The notes under the pieces were generated by a model. That model saw only the letters and a program-made list of their open reading frames with translations. It had not been told where the DNA came from and searched no databases. The position numbers were made by a program, and so were the translations under genes. A stretch of DNA of 64,000 nucleotides from Vandiemenella viatica (taxonomy: Eukaryota; Arthropoda; Insecta; Orthoptera; Morabidae): contig JARYHS010009186.1 of the NCBI GenBank assembly GCA_031002005.1, positions 188,320,437 through 188,384,436 of the forward strand. The letters run 5' to 3'. Shown in pieces: positions 1 through 11,929 of this stretch. Position 1 is the first letter of the stretch, and the number at the start of each line of letters is the position of its first letter.

Positions 1-284
1 CAAACACCCTCTCTCTTACGAAATTTGGGAACAACGACAACAGTACTATTTTATCTCACTCAGTGTTCTAAAAGGGAATTAAAAGAGTATTGGAGAGCAC
101 AATTTACGTCACACAAAGAAAGCGAACATTGTTTTGAAATGTTTCATGTAATTATTAAAAAATAGAATTTCTGAGATGTCCTAACAGACGTCATTATAAA
201 TTAAATTATCTTGAAACAAATAATCTTTAATCTGTCAGTTGCGGTCACTGTGATGTACACGGTGCAGAGGTAAATTACAGATCG
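1..284. other. 5' flank of protease gene 1, no gene seen
   Basis: AT-rich DNA upstream of the first protease gene. I see no open frame, repeat or second promoter in it. The core promoter of gene 1 starts at 285. Confidence 0.5.
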
Positions 285-327
285 TTATCTAAGAGGGAAG
301 AGTGACATAACTGTTTGTGCTATAAAT
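285..327 (+). promoter_or_regulatory. Core promoter of protease gene 1: GATA site plus TATA box
   Basis: TTATCT (reverse complement of the GATA-factor site AGATAA) lies at 285-290 and TATAAAT at 321-327, 48 bp before the ATG at 369. The same pair with the same spacing precedes the four other genes. A leader motif like the one in the other genes (CACCGACAGCTGAGAG) follows about 20 bp after the TATA box and probably marks the transcription start region. Confidence 0.7.
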
Positions 328-802
328 GATCAAGTAGGCACCGACAGCTGAGAGACCACTGTTTCAAGATGTTGAAAACCGTCGTCCTGCTCTTCCTGGT
401 GGCCTCTAGCCTCGCCGGGACAGTCCGACCTCGCTTCGGAGTTGCCAAGAGGATGTCTAACGGCCGCATCATAGGCGGTACCGACGCCAACATCGAGGAT
501 TTCCCCTGGCAGATCTCTCTGCAGTATTTGGACGCTCACAACTGCGGAGGCTCCATTATCAGCTCCGACTGGGTGTTGACGGCAGCCCACTGCTTGGAGG
601 GTTTCAATGTCATTACCCTCAGCGTGCGCTCTGGAACCTCGACCAGAAAGCGGCGGAACCGTCAGCGAAGTCTCCCTCACCTACTATCACTTTGACTACG
701 ATTCCACCTCTATCGACAATGACATCGGAGTTATTCAGGTTGGTTTGAACTAGCACTGATTTACTGTATTGAACAAATTGAGATAAGAAGGAACACTATA
801 TA

Positions 803-1389
803 CAGGGTGTTACAAAAAGGTACGGCCAAACTTTCAGGAAACATTCCTCACACACAAACAAAGAAAATATGTTATGTGGACATGTGTCCGGAAACATTTA
901 CTTTCCATGTTAGAGCTCATTTTAGTTTCGTTAGTATGTACCCCATGTTCTTCCACCTACGCTCAATGGAGCACGTTATCATGATTTCATACGGGATACT
1001 CTACCTGTGCTGCTAGAAGATGTGCCTTTACAAGTACGACCCAACATGTGGTTCATGCACGATGGAGCTCCTGCACATTTCAGTACGCCATTCTCCAGGG
1101 CTGCATCAGCGCATCAGGGATTCCATGCGACGGAAGGTGGATGCATGTATCATCGCTAACGGAGGACATTTTGAACATTTCCTGTAACAAAGTGTTTGAA
1201 GTCACGATGGTATGTTCTGTTGCTTTGTGTTTCCATTCCATGTTTAATGTGATTTGAAGAGAAGTAATAAAATGAGCTCTAACATGGAAAGTAAGCGTTT
1301 CCGGACACATGTCCACATAACATATTTTCTTTGTTTGTGTGTGAGGAATGTTTCCTGAAAGTTTGGCCGTACCTTTTTGTAACACCCTG
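803..1389 (+). mobile_element. Internally deleted mariner-like transposon in the gene 1 intron
   Basis: About 120 bp at each end form near-perfect inverted repeats, starting CAGGGTGTTACAAAAAGG at 803 and ending at 1389. The inside encodes pieces of a Tc1/mariner-type transposase: WFMHDGAPAHF around 1050-1083, which holds the second catalytic Asp, then after an internal junction the C-terminus (RKVDACIIANGGHFEHFL) with a stop at 1184-1186. Most of the transposase is missing, so the copy cannot move itself. TA precedes the left end; the right flank is AA, so the expected TA duplication is not intact. The host intron is otherwise undisturbed. Confidence 0.85.
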
Positions 1390-2922
1390 AAGTTGTTGTG
1401 GTATTACAGCACAATTCTTATGTGTATCACTGGACTATATTTGTGTCAGCCGTACTGATTGCAACCACTTTTGCAAATCCTTGAACTCCCCCAAATCGCC
1501 GTTCATAAATTACACATTTCACAATCTAAAAATACACATTTAATAAAAAACATGTCTTCCACGAGTTCCAGGCGGATGGTAAGATTTAAGCATTTCACAA
1601 TGCTGCAGGAAATGACAGTCCCTGGTTCTACCTTCCCAGTGGAAGCACTGCAGTTCTTAATTTACAAACCTTGACTTTGTGCCTCATCGACGTTGAGGTC
1701 ATTAAAGTAGAAGCACTAATGAGAATCGAGGCTTTGCGTAACCCAGTAGGGTTCAATTGTAAATAATAATTTCCCTGTATGGAAAGGAAAGATAATTTGT
1801 TCCCACCACTCACCAAAGTTGAAGGGAGTGGGAAACAGCAACAAAGATATAATCCACAAACTCGAAAAACACATTATTTCTGGCAAAGCCCATTTTAAAA
1901 TAAATAGAAACTTGTGGCTGAGCACTCGCAAGCGCCTACGGCCATTTATTTAATATATGTATTAACATATTTTACAAAGTTGCCCAAAAGAGATTCTCAG
2001 CAATTTGTTCATAGTTAAGAACGTAAGTTTATCTCTGCTTTTGATTTTAAATCTAAACAAGAAATACACAATAGGGTTGATCAAATAATTTCAGATGGTA
2101 TTGACTTAACATTTACTCACAAGAAGATCGTTCTCATTGCTGATAAGTTATTTGTTATCAGTAACTGCAATAAGATAATATCTTATTAAGTTTATCCATT
2201 AATGTTCACAATATTTGCTCTATATTCTTATCTCGTGTATTCACTTAAATATTATTTGGGGTAATGGTTTTATTTTTTCTTTGTCTTTGCTTTGCCATTA
2301 GTTACCTACACCTGCAGACTTATTTCTCTTTCTTCTATTCATTAAAAGTTTATCTCTTCCTGGAATGTATTTGACATTGGAGCCTCATATTCTAAAATTT
2401 TCTGGAAACGTACGTCATAATAATCATCTGTTATTGATTTTTTCTTCATCCTATCTTGAAGTATCGGTCTCACTTCGGTGTTTTAATTTATAAGATTTTC
2501 TTCTTAGAATCTTTCACCAAACACCATGGCTTTCACTCTGTTAGATTTCATAAGTTTATTTTGCTTTTTTATCTCCTTTGTACCACTCTTCCATCACGAA
2601 TTAATTACAAATGTTTAGTGCAAGATAGTAGTCCTCAACTGTGGTTAAGGTGACCTTAGGTTCCTTATCTTGACAGTTCATCTTGTTCCTTCAGCTTCAA
2701 AGGCTTTGATGAAATTAATTAATTCACCATGTGTAATATCTGACGAATTGACTGTGGGTTCTACAGTTATAACATCAAATACAGATGTTACTATGTCTAA
2801 CAGAATACTCCGTAACCTAAAACAGTGGTTTTTATTGGATAAAACACGATGCCCCCACATCAATGTACTTTTACCTGAAAGCAGCCGACCAAAAATGACT
2901 GTTTTCTTTCGACCTCTCACAG
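1390..2922. other. Rest of the gene 1 intron, no gene seen
   Basis: AT-rich intron sequence between the mariner-like element and the exon 2 acceptor at 2921-2922. The short open frames here have no recognisable protein content. Confidence 0.6.
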
Positions 2923-3376
2923 GTGTCGACTCCGTTTGTGCTTAGTGCGACCACCAGCACAGTGACCCTGCCAGTCTCTGGTACTGATCCCGCAGGAGGA
3001 ACCGCCGTCAACGTCACAGGCTGGGGCTACACTCAAACCGAAGGCGAGTCTCCGGTCACTCTGCAGATGGTCACCACTTCCATTCTCGACCGTGAAGAAT
3101 GTAACCGACAGTACACCTTTATCAACACCGTGACAGACCAAATGATCTGCGCTGGAGATCTCTACGGAGGAGTCACTTGCAACGGCGACTCTGGCGGCCC
3201 TCTGGTCAGCGGCACTACTCAGCTCGGCATCACATCCTGGACACTCAACATCTGCGAACTCAACCCGAGCGTCTTCTCCAACGTCGGAGCACTCCGCGAT
3301 TGGATCACTCAAGCTACCGGAATCTAAAGCAAAACTTATAAATACATGTGAGTGTTGTTCGTTTAGTCTTGATTGA

Positions 3377-3382
3377 AATAAA
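3377..3382 (+). terminator. Polyadenylation signal of gene 1
   Basis: AATAAA 50 bp after the stop codon of gene 1. The placement matches the signals of genes 2-5. Confidence 0.6.
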
Positions 3383-3665
3383 TTGGAAGCCTTTGACTCG
3401 TAACATGTTGTTTTTAACGTAAATTCCCACCTCACAGCCTCCATGGATGCTTATAAATTGGAAGTCCATTGATATTCATCCGAAAAAAATTCTTCTATTT
3501 ATAGAAAGAGAAACATGGTTTATTCAACAGTATACTACAACACTAGATTCATCCATTATAACATAACTTTTATTACTTAATAACGGAAGGTGAAGGTATT
3601 AGATTCAGATCGAATGTTTACAAGCATTTACCCTAACCCGACCCTCTGACACACCTGGTATGTAC

Positions 3666-3706
<41 letters not shown>

Positions 3707-3856
3707 GTCACGTTCGGGGTTTGTATTTCAGGATGAACTGAAAGCGAAGCCACAACTGAAGGGCAATGCGCGGAAACAGTCACCTGGTATTTAAAAACAA
3801 GAGATTCCTTTATTAGTGTCTATCGAATTCAAATTTTCGTTAATTATTAAGTTTTG
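3383..3856. other. Spacer between gene 1 and duplication unit A
   Basis: No gene seen. It contains a (TG)n microsatellite, listed separately. Confidence 0.5.
3673..3704. repeat. (TG)n microsatellite
   Basis: About 16 uninterrupted TG dinucleotides. Confidence 0.9.
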
Positions 3857-3859
3857 ATG

Positions 3860-6800
3860 ATGATGCTTGCCATACCAGGAGATACATGCGTCAACTTAAA
3901 GGGAGTTACTTCTCGAAGGCAGGCTATTCGAAAATTTTGCTGTGATGCTTTGCTATTCCCAGTGACAGAAGTGTATGTAAGTATTACCGTGTGTATGGTA
4001 ACTGTGGTATGTTTGTAGGCCACTAAGCTTATCGTCCTTATTCGACTGATTAATCACTATTAACAGAGTCGTATGCTCTCGCTCCGTACGCTGAGTAGAG
4101 GTTTGGGATTTAATCCTGGATTAGGGCGCAGAATTTCTTGATTGCGAATTATGCACAGCCACCTATCCTATCCTGTTGGCCAAACCCTGAAGATCAAAAT
4201 ATGTTGCACCACCTGGAACGAAACTAGCTAAACCCGCATTAGTTGCCGAACATCATTAAGGGACCGCAACCACCTGTGTTAATGGAGCGTGTTTCGTTGT
4301 TAATGATCAAATCGGCTTCCATTTCATGAATAAAACTTATCTTGCTATTGAATTACGGCTGTGACTATTCGATCTTACTGACAGTTAAATAATTTAAGCC
4401 AGAAGGAGAAAATGGGATTGATATGTGAACTTACAATACTTCACATAGTTCAGTACACTAAAAAGCCTTTCTCCGATAATTAAAATCATGGATAGGTGAA
4501 TATAGGTATTTTTATTAATACACACTTACCTCCCGTGTCCGGAATTCCGTCATATAGTCATTTTCTTTCATTGTGCTTAATTGATAACGTCACCATTTGC
4601 ATTTGCGACAAGCAGCACGTCCAGTGTATATATCTTGCTAAAATAATTACTCGTAGTTTTGAATTAACCCAAATTCACATTCTCAATCTAAAATGACTCA
4701 CATAGTAATACTACATTTTTTTTTTATTTTTATTAGTATCCAGGATGTAAATTGCTGAGGAAAGCTCTCAGTCTTTATCGTAGCTACTGATTGTAGGTAT
4801 CGACAATTTCCATCATTCTTCACCAACAAATATAGTTTTCTTATAACGGACTATAAAGTAATTTATAGTTACTGCACAGAAAAATGTGCGGAATAGCAGA
4901 TGATAAATTTTTCTCATCATTTAGTGATTGTCTTGGATTCAAATGCCTGTTAATTCTTTTTCATAAGCTTCCAGGCCGTCTTGTAACTCAGAACCTGCAA
5001 CACACGTTGTTGACTTGTAGAAAAATGCTTTAAAACAGCATCTAATGAAGGCGGAATCATTTCGTAAGTAGCTTATTGCTGCTCTTGTATTATACTCATA
5101 ACCTGATAACACAACTGCAAATAAAATCGAGTACATTCCGTAAATTTATTGGAGTTTGGAAAGTCCACCAAATACTTCGTCTTCTGTAACTCAGCGAGCA
5201 CAAAATTCTCTGCTGTCAACCATACAGATCTTGTAAACTACTAGAAGCTAAATGTTTAGCACAGTTAGTTTGAGGAGGGAGAGGGGGATGAAGAATCAAT
5301 TTAGAATAGAAAGCAATGTAAGTAAATGTAAATTGACACACATTTTGTAGGTCAGATCAGACAAAGATCCAGCTGCAGAAATCTTAACCTATTCAATCTT
5401 TTATCTTTATCGATTTCTCTTCATAACCTTTCTCCTGATAACCTCTGATTATTCATTCTTTCAGTAAGTCTGTAGGTGTTTCAATTTCCCTTTTTTATTT
5501 AAGCTTTAGGGATCAAAGATAACAAACTAACTATTTACCTTACACAAAGATAAAATATATTGAAACTATTTTAGGCAATTACACAAGTCGTGAATGGAAC
5601 GACTTATTCAGTAAATTTTTGTGTTCAGTGGAATTATGTTAATATATTCACAATCATCGTATTATTAGGGGAATTTGGAATTTTTCTGTTGACAATACTG
5701 CTTTTTTTATCATTTTTCAACGGAAGACTATCCAATTTATTTTGATGAAATGAACTGCATATTTCTGTATGAAAGAATAAAAAGTTTCCTTAACAATTTC
5801 AACTTTAGAAGGAGGGAGTTTGCTACTTTTCACCCTCCCCCCTCTAAATATTTTTACTAACAGAAAAAACTTATGTGTCAATGTTGAATTTCAATTCTCT
5901 ATGACGTATGGTATAATTATTAAAGTGGGAAGAGACGCTTGCGAATCATTCTTTATCAAAACCCTAATTTCCTGACGAATTGCACACACAAAATAAAAAT
6001 TGTGAAAACTCATGGGATTACACCTAACATATTCGAAGCAAAACTTACCAAGCTTTTTTTTATAAAAATTATTAGTATGTACATGTTAGAGACAGTGACT
6101 ATGGAGTCAGAATCGTCCATCTATAGTAATCTGCTTTTTAATGCCTCTGGCAGCAAACTTCTAGCCAGCTTATGCAGAAGAATCGTCATTATCAGTGATT
6201 TTATGCTTTTTTCAGAACGCCATTTCATATGTTTCTTTCATCTGACTATAAATCCTTGAATGACAACCACAGATAACTTCCTAGTGTATAGTTGTTCAAC
6301 TATCTCAACGATAACACATTGACAATCTTGTTATTTGATATCACATCCATCATTTACACTGTCTGAATCTTATATATATTAGCAGCACATAGCAACAAAA
6401 TTGGAGGACACTTTTAAAACGATAGAATTTATTCACTTTTCTCGATGTATAAAAAATATTTATAATCATTTTTTATTCCCTTTGATTTTTACATCCAGTG
6501 ATAACTTTCTTCATACACCGAATGGTAGAGAAAATAGTGTATGCTTTATAATAAACCAAAAAAAATATAGAAAATGCCACACAAATAAAGTGGTAGAACA
6601 TAAAAGTATTACAGGGAAAACAATTCTGGTCTTAACAACTAATCTACAACGTGATATAACTTGAATTCTGCTAAGATGCCTTCATTGCTTACATATCGTG
6701 ATGCAGTGACAGGAGTCGCATGTGTTATACAGTCGGTGGCTGTATTCGATAGAGACTTCAGGCAACTTCAGTTTCCTGAAACTAAAAAAAAGCAACAGGA

Positions 6801-6954
6801 ACAGAAATTGTTTCCAAAACTACTGAAACAATTCAAAGAAAGTTTCACAATAGTCTGAAACTCTTATATTCAAAACAGTTCTTTCTTTTCAAAACAGGTA
6901 CACCGATCCATAAAAAAATATAAACAAATTATCAGAAGATACACATCACGGAAT
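3860..6954. other. Unit A upstream DNA, no gene seen
   Basis: AT-rich sequence homologous to 19650-21930. Open frames here (for example 5939-6259) are not kept as open frames in the unit B copy and resemble no family I know, so I call no gene. Confidence 0.6.
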
Positions 6955-7010
6955 CTTAATCACAATATACAAGATTGAAGTTTCTCTTGGTGTTCAGAAT
7001 TAATATAGTC

Positions 7011-7166
7011 TTCTCGGCTGACTAGCCGAGTGAGCAGAGTGTTTTCACACCATATTTCGACAGTCGGAGTTTCTATCGGCATCTTCTCCAAAAGATGGCG
7101 ACAGTAGTTCCGATCGCCGAAATATCGTGCGAAAACACCCTGTTCACTCTGCCAGTCACCCGAGAA
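7011..7166. repeat. Foldback (hairpin) sequence
   Basis: The outer left arm TTCTCGGCTGACT pairs with AGTCACCCGAGAA at the right end. Inside, GTGAGCAGAGTGTTTTCACA pairs with the region ending CGAAAACACCCTGTTCAC, so the arms are about 65-75 bp with mismatches. The centre has a small second stem (CATCTTCTCCAAAAGATGG). A similar but distinct foldback lies at 11713-11884. Confidence 0.75.
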
Positions 7167-7169
7167 TAT

Positions 7170-7980
7170 GTTTCAGAATCTAAATATTTTGCATATGATG
7201 TAATGGTATACAATAGGATCAAAACAGGTGAAGATTGTGAACAGCTGCAGGGTGACCTGGGTAGAATTTTTAAACTGGTAGGTCAGCACGGAATACCGAT
7301 AAATACCAAGAAGAGTCAGCTTATAAGGTACAGGTACACAGTTAAAAAACTAAAGGTTAATTTTGATTATAGGGCAGGGTCAAAATTAGTTGTTTAAAGC
7401 CTGAAGGCTAAATATCTTGTCATAACGTTTGATAACAAACTCAATTGAGTCTAGCACATTGGGCAGGTGATAGGAAAAGGTTACAAAATCCTTAATTTAC
7501 TGGAGAAGGTGATGAGAGAATGTAACAGAAGTTAGGAAGTTGGGTTACAAAACTTTGGTCAGACCATTGGTTGAATATGGGTGGTGTATTTTGGGACGCA
7601 CATTTTGACTATCAAATACAGGAGTTGGAAGGTGTGGATATTATCCCAGGACCAACTAAGTAACTGGTATGATAAGGGAGCTGGATTGGGACTCATTGGA
7701 GGAAAGGAGGAGAGTGAAGAGAGTGGTGGAAATGTACAGAACATTTGTTGGTGATGGGACTTGGAGGGATATTGGTCAAAGAATTAGGAATAGTGCGTGG
7801 AAGGGGAAAGGAGGCCATGACAACAAGCTTTCCCTCGATTTCATGCATAAGGGAATGGGAAATTTATTTTTTGTTGGTAAGGGTGTCTGTGATTGGAACA
7901 AATTAACAAGTGTAGTGATGAATAATTTACCGAAAAAAAGGAATTTAAAATTAAAGTTTGTAAATCGGAAAAGTAAATAG
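7170..7980 (+). mobile_element. LINE ORF2 remnant (reverse transcriptase to C-terminus)
   Basis: The frame at 7180-7397 matches a non-LTR reverse transcriptase around its catalytic box: FAYDVMVYNRI in place of the usual FADD, followed by a helix and INTKKSQLI. The first catalytic Asp is replaced by Tyr. Other frames continue the thumb region, and 7669-7980 encodes the typical C-terminus (LDWDSLEERR...WRDIGQRI...), ending in TAG. The jockey/CR1 group is the likeliest placement. At least two frame breaks separate the pieces. A related tail is inserted in the protease relic at 61.8-62.2 kb. Confidence 0.75.
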
Positions 7981-8009
7981 GAGGGGAATTTAACATTAAA
8001 ATTATAAAC

Positions 8010-8062
<53 letters not shown>

Positions 8063-8080
8063 CTTTTCCGATTTACAAAC
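7956..8080. repeat. 20-bp perfect inverted repeat around a (TA)n tract
   Basis: GTTTGTAAATCGGAAAAGTA at 7956-7975 recurs as its exact reverse complement at 8061-8080. Between them lies a (TA)n run at 8011-8062. The left arm is the end of the LINE coding region. Confidence 0.85.
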
Positions 8081-8167
8081 ATATGGGTAAGATGACTATG
8101 TGAATTGCTACCGGAGTATTAGCTCCATCAGAATTAAATTAATAATAATATTAATTAATTACAATAC

Positions 8168-10730
8168 TTTGGTAAAAAAATTAGTTACTGATCTCAACTA
8201 TTCGAATAAAAATTTTACTTTCCCGTTACGTAAACACTCCCAGAAAGTTCCCAGTATATATTCGCATTTCAATTAAGCACTAAATATGTCTCCCTTATTG
8301 TTTACGTACGAATTACGCAACACTCCCACTCATCTTTAACAATTAAATCTCGCTTACCGTATGTATATTTCGCACAAACTTTAACGCATCTGACCATTTT
8401 CAATTCTCTAAATAAACAGTGCCTCTTCTTTTAGTGATGGCAAACATATTAAAACTGTTATATTAAATATCTAGCAGTCATTCAGTCTTCCTCATATCTT
8501 TCTGGTTGTGAAACGATCAATTTAAAACTGAAATAAAGCTGTGTTGAATTGAATCTAATTTCTACTGAAGTTAAACTGGCCATCGATTACACGTTAAAAG
8601 TCGCCACGCTTTCAGGAATGGAAGCTAAACACTTCGATCTTAGATAATATTCTGAACCCTCAAAAAACTGAAATACGTTACAACATCTAACAACATTCGG
8701 TCGGACTTACTCCTCGTATAACGACAAAAGGATTCATCTACCAGGCAAGTCAATGTTTCACTTCAGTAAAGACTACGATCCAATGCGTCTCAAATATATG
8801 GAACGTCGAATACGAGCCCTTTGACCTCTTAACCGTAAAACGCCCGCCATGTTGTCCCTGACTCCAGTATATACACTTTCTCAAAATTACTCGTGTAAAA
8901 CTTGACTGATGTATCTACAAAGTGCGGTTCTTTCACTAAACCCTTAGGTTGCAACAAATTCTCCTAGTGACATATGTATCTTAACATGGCGGCATCTGCT
9001 AAATTCCCAGAAAAATGGCTCAAAACTTCTCAAATAAAGACCTAAAGTAAACTCAAGTAACTTTATAATAACCATCAAAGGCGTAATGACATTACAAAGA
9101 GTAGTAACCGATACGGAAATAAAGAAAAACTGTGTAATCAGAAGAAAAAAAGAATACAACACAGAGAAAGAAAGAAGAAATATTGGGAATTAACAATAGA
9201 AAAAAAGAAGTTATTTCGCGTGGTCCATTAATTGCTAGAAAAACAAAAGAAAAAGCGGTATTTTTTCTTTTTTTGTTATTTATTTAAAAGGAGACTGAAA
9301 GTATTTTTTGACGTTAAAGTACTGCTAAGTTGTACTGTTTCTTGGAACAGTTATTTCAGATCTTATTTGGAAAACTTAGCTAATAATAATCATACCACGC
9401 AACCGGTTTCAGTAGTTTCGGATAGGCACTATTCTCTTTTCGTGTTTGTAGCATATCCAGATTAGCTTGAATAATGCTAAGCCTCATTGTGTGTATGTGG
9501 AGGGGTGGTGTTGGGGGGGGGGGGGGCAAACAGGTTTAATTAAACTACTAAGTTGCTTCGATCTCATGCATTCTCCGACTTCCGATAAATCCTAAGACGC
9601 CGATAAAACCGTTACTTGCAATAACTAAATACCCGCCGCAGAAAAACATGTTTCCAATCTTTCCAATGATAATCAAGCCAAAACTTCACGATAACAATAG
9701 CATACAAACCGTAAATGAGTGGAATGTCTTGCTGTTTAATCTGATTTGCTTCCCACAAATAAGATAGTCTTTTACTCTGCCTATGTTTAATTATTAGGAA
9801 GTAAACGTTTTTCCAAATACTTGAACAATATAATTTAAAAAGGTAAGGAAATTTGGCAACCAAGCCATGTAAGAGATAAAGGCAGTTCACTCGAGATTCA
9901 ATCTGCGGTCCTGTCATCCAGACTCCTTTTTCTTTCGTGAATTTATGAGATTACTCCAGGTGATTGCCGCTATTACTATTTCAAAAACTGAAAGGCCCTG
10001 GCATATTCCCCTTCCGAATCAAAATAAAAAATATTTCCCCTCTCTGGTTACATCATCGTCTATGATCTGTAAACACACAAAGAATAAATAACAACAAATG
10101 TTAGTTTATATTATACCCTTAAATGAAACGAGTTTTCTCGAAGGTGTCACTCTGAAACCCTCGACTGAGATTTTCTTTACTTCTTTAACGGCAACAATCT
10201 TCTACCAACATTTTTCTTCCAGTGAGATTAGCTAGATTTCCATTATTAACACCTTCCTTTGCCTGCTGCTTTATTTAAACAGGAACTCGTCCACTTTATT
10301 TAGAACCACCTTGCAATTTCATTCAGAAAATACTGCAAAAAATATTAATTCGTGTTGAAATTAGTAACACTGTCCAGATTAAAGTAGGTGGTGGTCTCTT
10401 GTGAAGATACTTTTCATCAATCTTGTCATAAATAGGCAAAAATGAAGAGAGACGTAATGTGAATGTTATTAATACAATTTTGAGTGGTCACTAACCATCC
10501 AGATTTGTGAGTTTCTGATATTTTAAAAACATCACAGTTATAAGTTTATACGTTTTGTTTTCGTGTTTAAGCATTATGAAACTAGCTGCACTATTATTCG
10601 TTCTTAATTCTCTGTAAAATGATAGATTAAAAAAAAAATTATTTAGTATTGATGAAAGATCATGGATATCTTTCGAAGAAAAGAGAAAATACAGACTTGG
10701 GCCCTGTACCAATAACAAAAAGCATTAATC
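8168..10730. other. Unit A spacer, no gene seen
   Basis: AT-rich DNA homologous to about 21945-24390. It has a poly-G run at about 9513-9526; the B copy has a GT/G-rich run at the matching place. I find no gene here. Confidence 0.55.
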
Positions 10731-10734
10731 TTCT

Positions 10735-11130
10735 ACGGTCACATATTTCAGATGGACAATCATAGACTCAGCTCCAAAATCTTCAACATTGTCTCTAGAG
10801 GGAAAGAGACTAATGCAAAGTGGACGAAACTAGTCAGAAAAAAATCTCGAACAACTGGAAATTGACCCCAACGAGATTTACAACAGGGATAAGTACAAAA
10901 TGTTGATTAAAAGCATCCGATTATTACAAGTCACTAACAGCCAAAACACTGTACCCCGCATCTGAGGTGAAGTGGACCCAGGAAATAAAACAAACGCAAT
11001 GGAAGGATAAAGGAAAACTGACCAAGGAGAAAGATCGTCGGAGATAAGAATCATTGGGTCTTCAGCGACCAAAACGAAAAAAAAGAACAGAAACATTATA
11101 GCACACCAATGAGAGGTGTTTATCAATAAA
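10735..11130 (+). mobile_element. Old LINE ORF2 C-terminal relic, unit A copy
   Basis: A broken frame reads FYGHIFQMDNHRLSSKIFNI and then NLEQLEIDPNEIYNRDKY, the pattern of the far C-terminus of many non-LTR retrotransposon polyproteins, followed by a lysine-rich tail. The same relic is in unit B at 24400-24780, so the insertion is older than the duplication. Confidence 0.6.
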
Positions 11131-11708
11131 GTACGAAAATTAATATATCTACCAACACAATGAACATAAATATGGTTTACGGGTTAAAAGTAAACTAAAA
11201 CTTTGTTTTGTGACAGATGAATAAATAAGCTACAAAAATAAGTCGATTAACACATTACAATACTACCTTACCCATTATTACAGCAATATAAATACAGCAT
11301 GTCATTAAATATTTGTATACACTCTGTACGGAAATATGATCCCTCAATAGTTTCTCTCAAAATCCTAAAGTTATGGATTTGGTTTCGAAATATCGCCTCT
11401 CTAACGCGGAAATATCGAAGTAGGTCGCACATTTCGAAAGCCTCAATACCATATGCTCACACGTTAATCCTTTGTGAAAATAGTTGATACGGCATGTAAT
11501 CACATCGAAATGAATTCCGTAATGTGACATGAAACATTATTTCGCACGAAAAGTAAGTCTCACTCCTAAAGAGTAACTAGAAAATGTCTTACAACTAAGG
11601 GCCCTGACAAGCCAGATATTGAATAAAAATATCTTGAAACAATTGACTGTTCTCACGCGACGTAAGCTCTTGTGAAACCCATTCTACCGTGATTATCATA
11701 ATATTCTT
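11131..11708. other. Distal 5' flank of gene 2
   Basis: Homologous to about 24780-25360 upstream of gene 3. No gene seen. Confidence 0.5.
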
Positions 11709-11923
11709 GAATAAAATTTTCTTTGGTAACTAGCAGAGTTAGTCCATCAATGAAAGACGACGGATCGGCGATCATAATCGCTGCCGCCATTGTCAGTCAC
11801 ATGACTATGGTGGCAGAGTTTGTGATTGCCGAAACGTCGTATTTGATCCATGGACTAACTCGACTAGTTACTAGAGAAAATTTTATTCATTCTCAAAGTG
11901 TAGAAAACCTCCAATCTTACATA
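11709..11923. mobile_element. Foldback/MITE-like insertion in the gene 2 promoter
   Basis: Arms of about 60 bp pair: AAAATTTTCTTTGGTAACTA on the left with TAGTTACTAGAGAAAATTTT on the right, and GAGTTAGTCCATCAATG with the rest of the right arm. ATATTCTT (11701-11708) and ACATTCTT (11924-11931) flank the block as a probable 8-bp target duplication. The gene 3 promoter has a single ATATTCTT followed directly by the GATA site, so the insertion happened only in the gene 2 lineage or was cleanly lost from the other. Confidence 0.75.
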
Positions 11924-11929
11924 ACATTC

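Larger units (their letters stand above)
369..3327 (+). pseudogene. Chymotrypsin-like serine protease gene 1, frameshifted in exon 1
   Basis: Two-exon S1A protease gene. Exon 1 is 369-738, donor CAG|GTTGGT; exon 2 is 2923-3327 after a CACAG acceptor. Exon 1 encodes a hydrophobic signal peptide (residues 1-16), a basic propeptide, the activation site R|IIGG and TAAHC with the catalytic His. Exon 2 encodes VTGWG, GDSGGP and a C-terminal DWI helix motif. Compared with the 372-bp exon 1 of the other genes this one is 370 bp: two bases are missing near 645-649, so the frame runs into TGA at 693-695. The lost frame continues cleanly to the splice site, including the catalytic Asp, so decay looks recent or the indel is an assembly error. 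The S1-pocket 189 position is Val and 216 is Thr. Exon 2 is three codons shorter than in the paralogues, in the loop before GGV.TC. A mariner-like element sits in the intron. Confidence 0.85.
6970..8154 (+). mobile_element. Composite insertion: foldback plus LINE 3' part, with target duplication
   Basis: Unit B reads straight through this point (near 21935-21950), so the whole block is an insertion in unit A. The flanks TTAATCACAATAT (6956-6968) and TTAATTACAATAC (8155-8167) are near-identical and look like a target-site duplication of about 13 bp. The block holds a hairpin (7011-7166), LINE coding remnants (7170-7980) and a (TA)n tail. Confidence 0.7.

Noticed and set aside
369..3327. Calling the cluster trypsins because of IIGG and GDSGGP
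   Set aside because: Position 189 is Val in every copy; trypsin specificity needs Asp there.
5939..6259. 106-residue frame in unit A upstream DNA
   Set aside because: The unit B copy is broken, and the translation has no recognisable domain.
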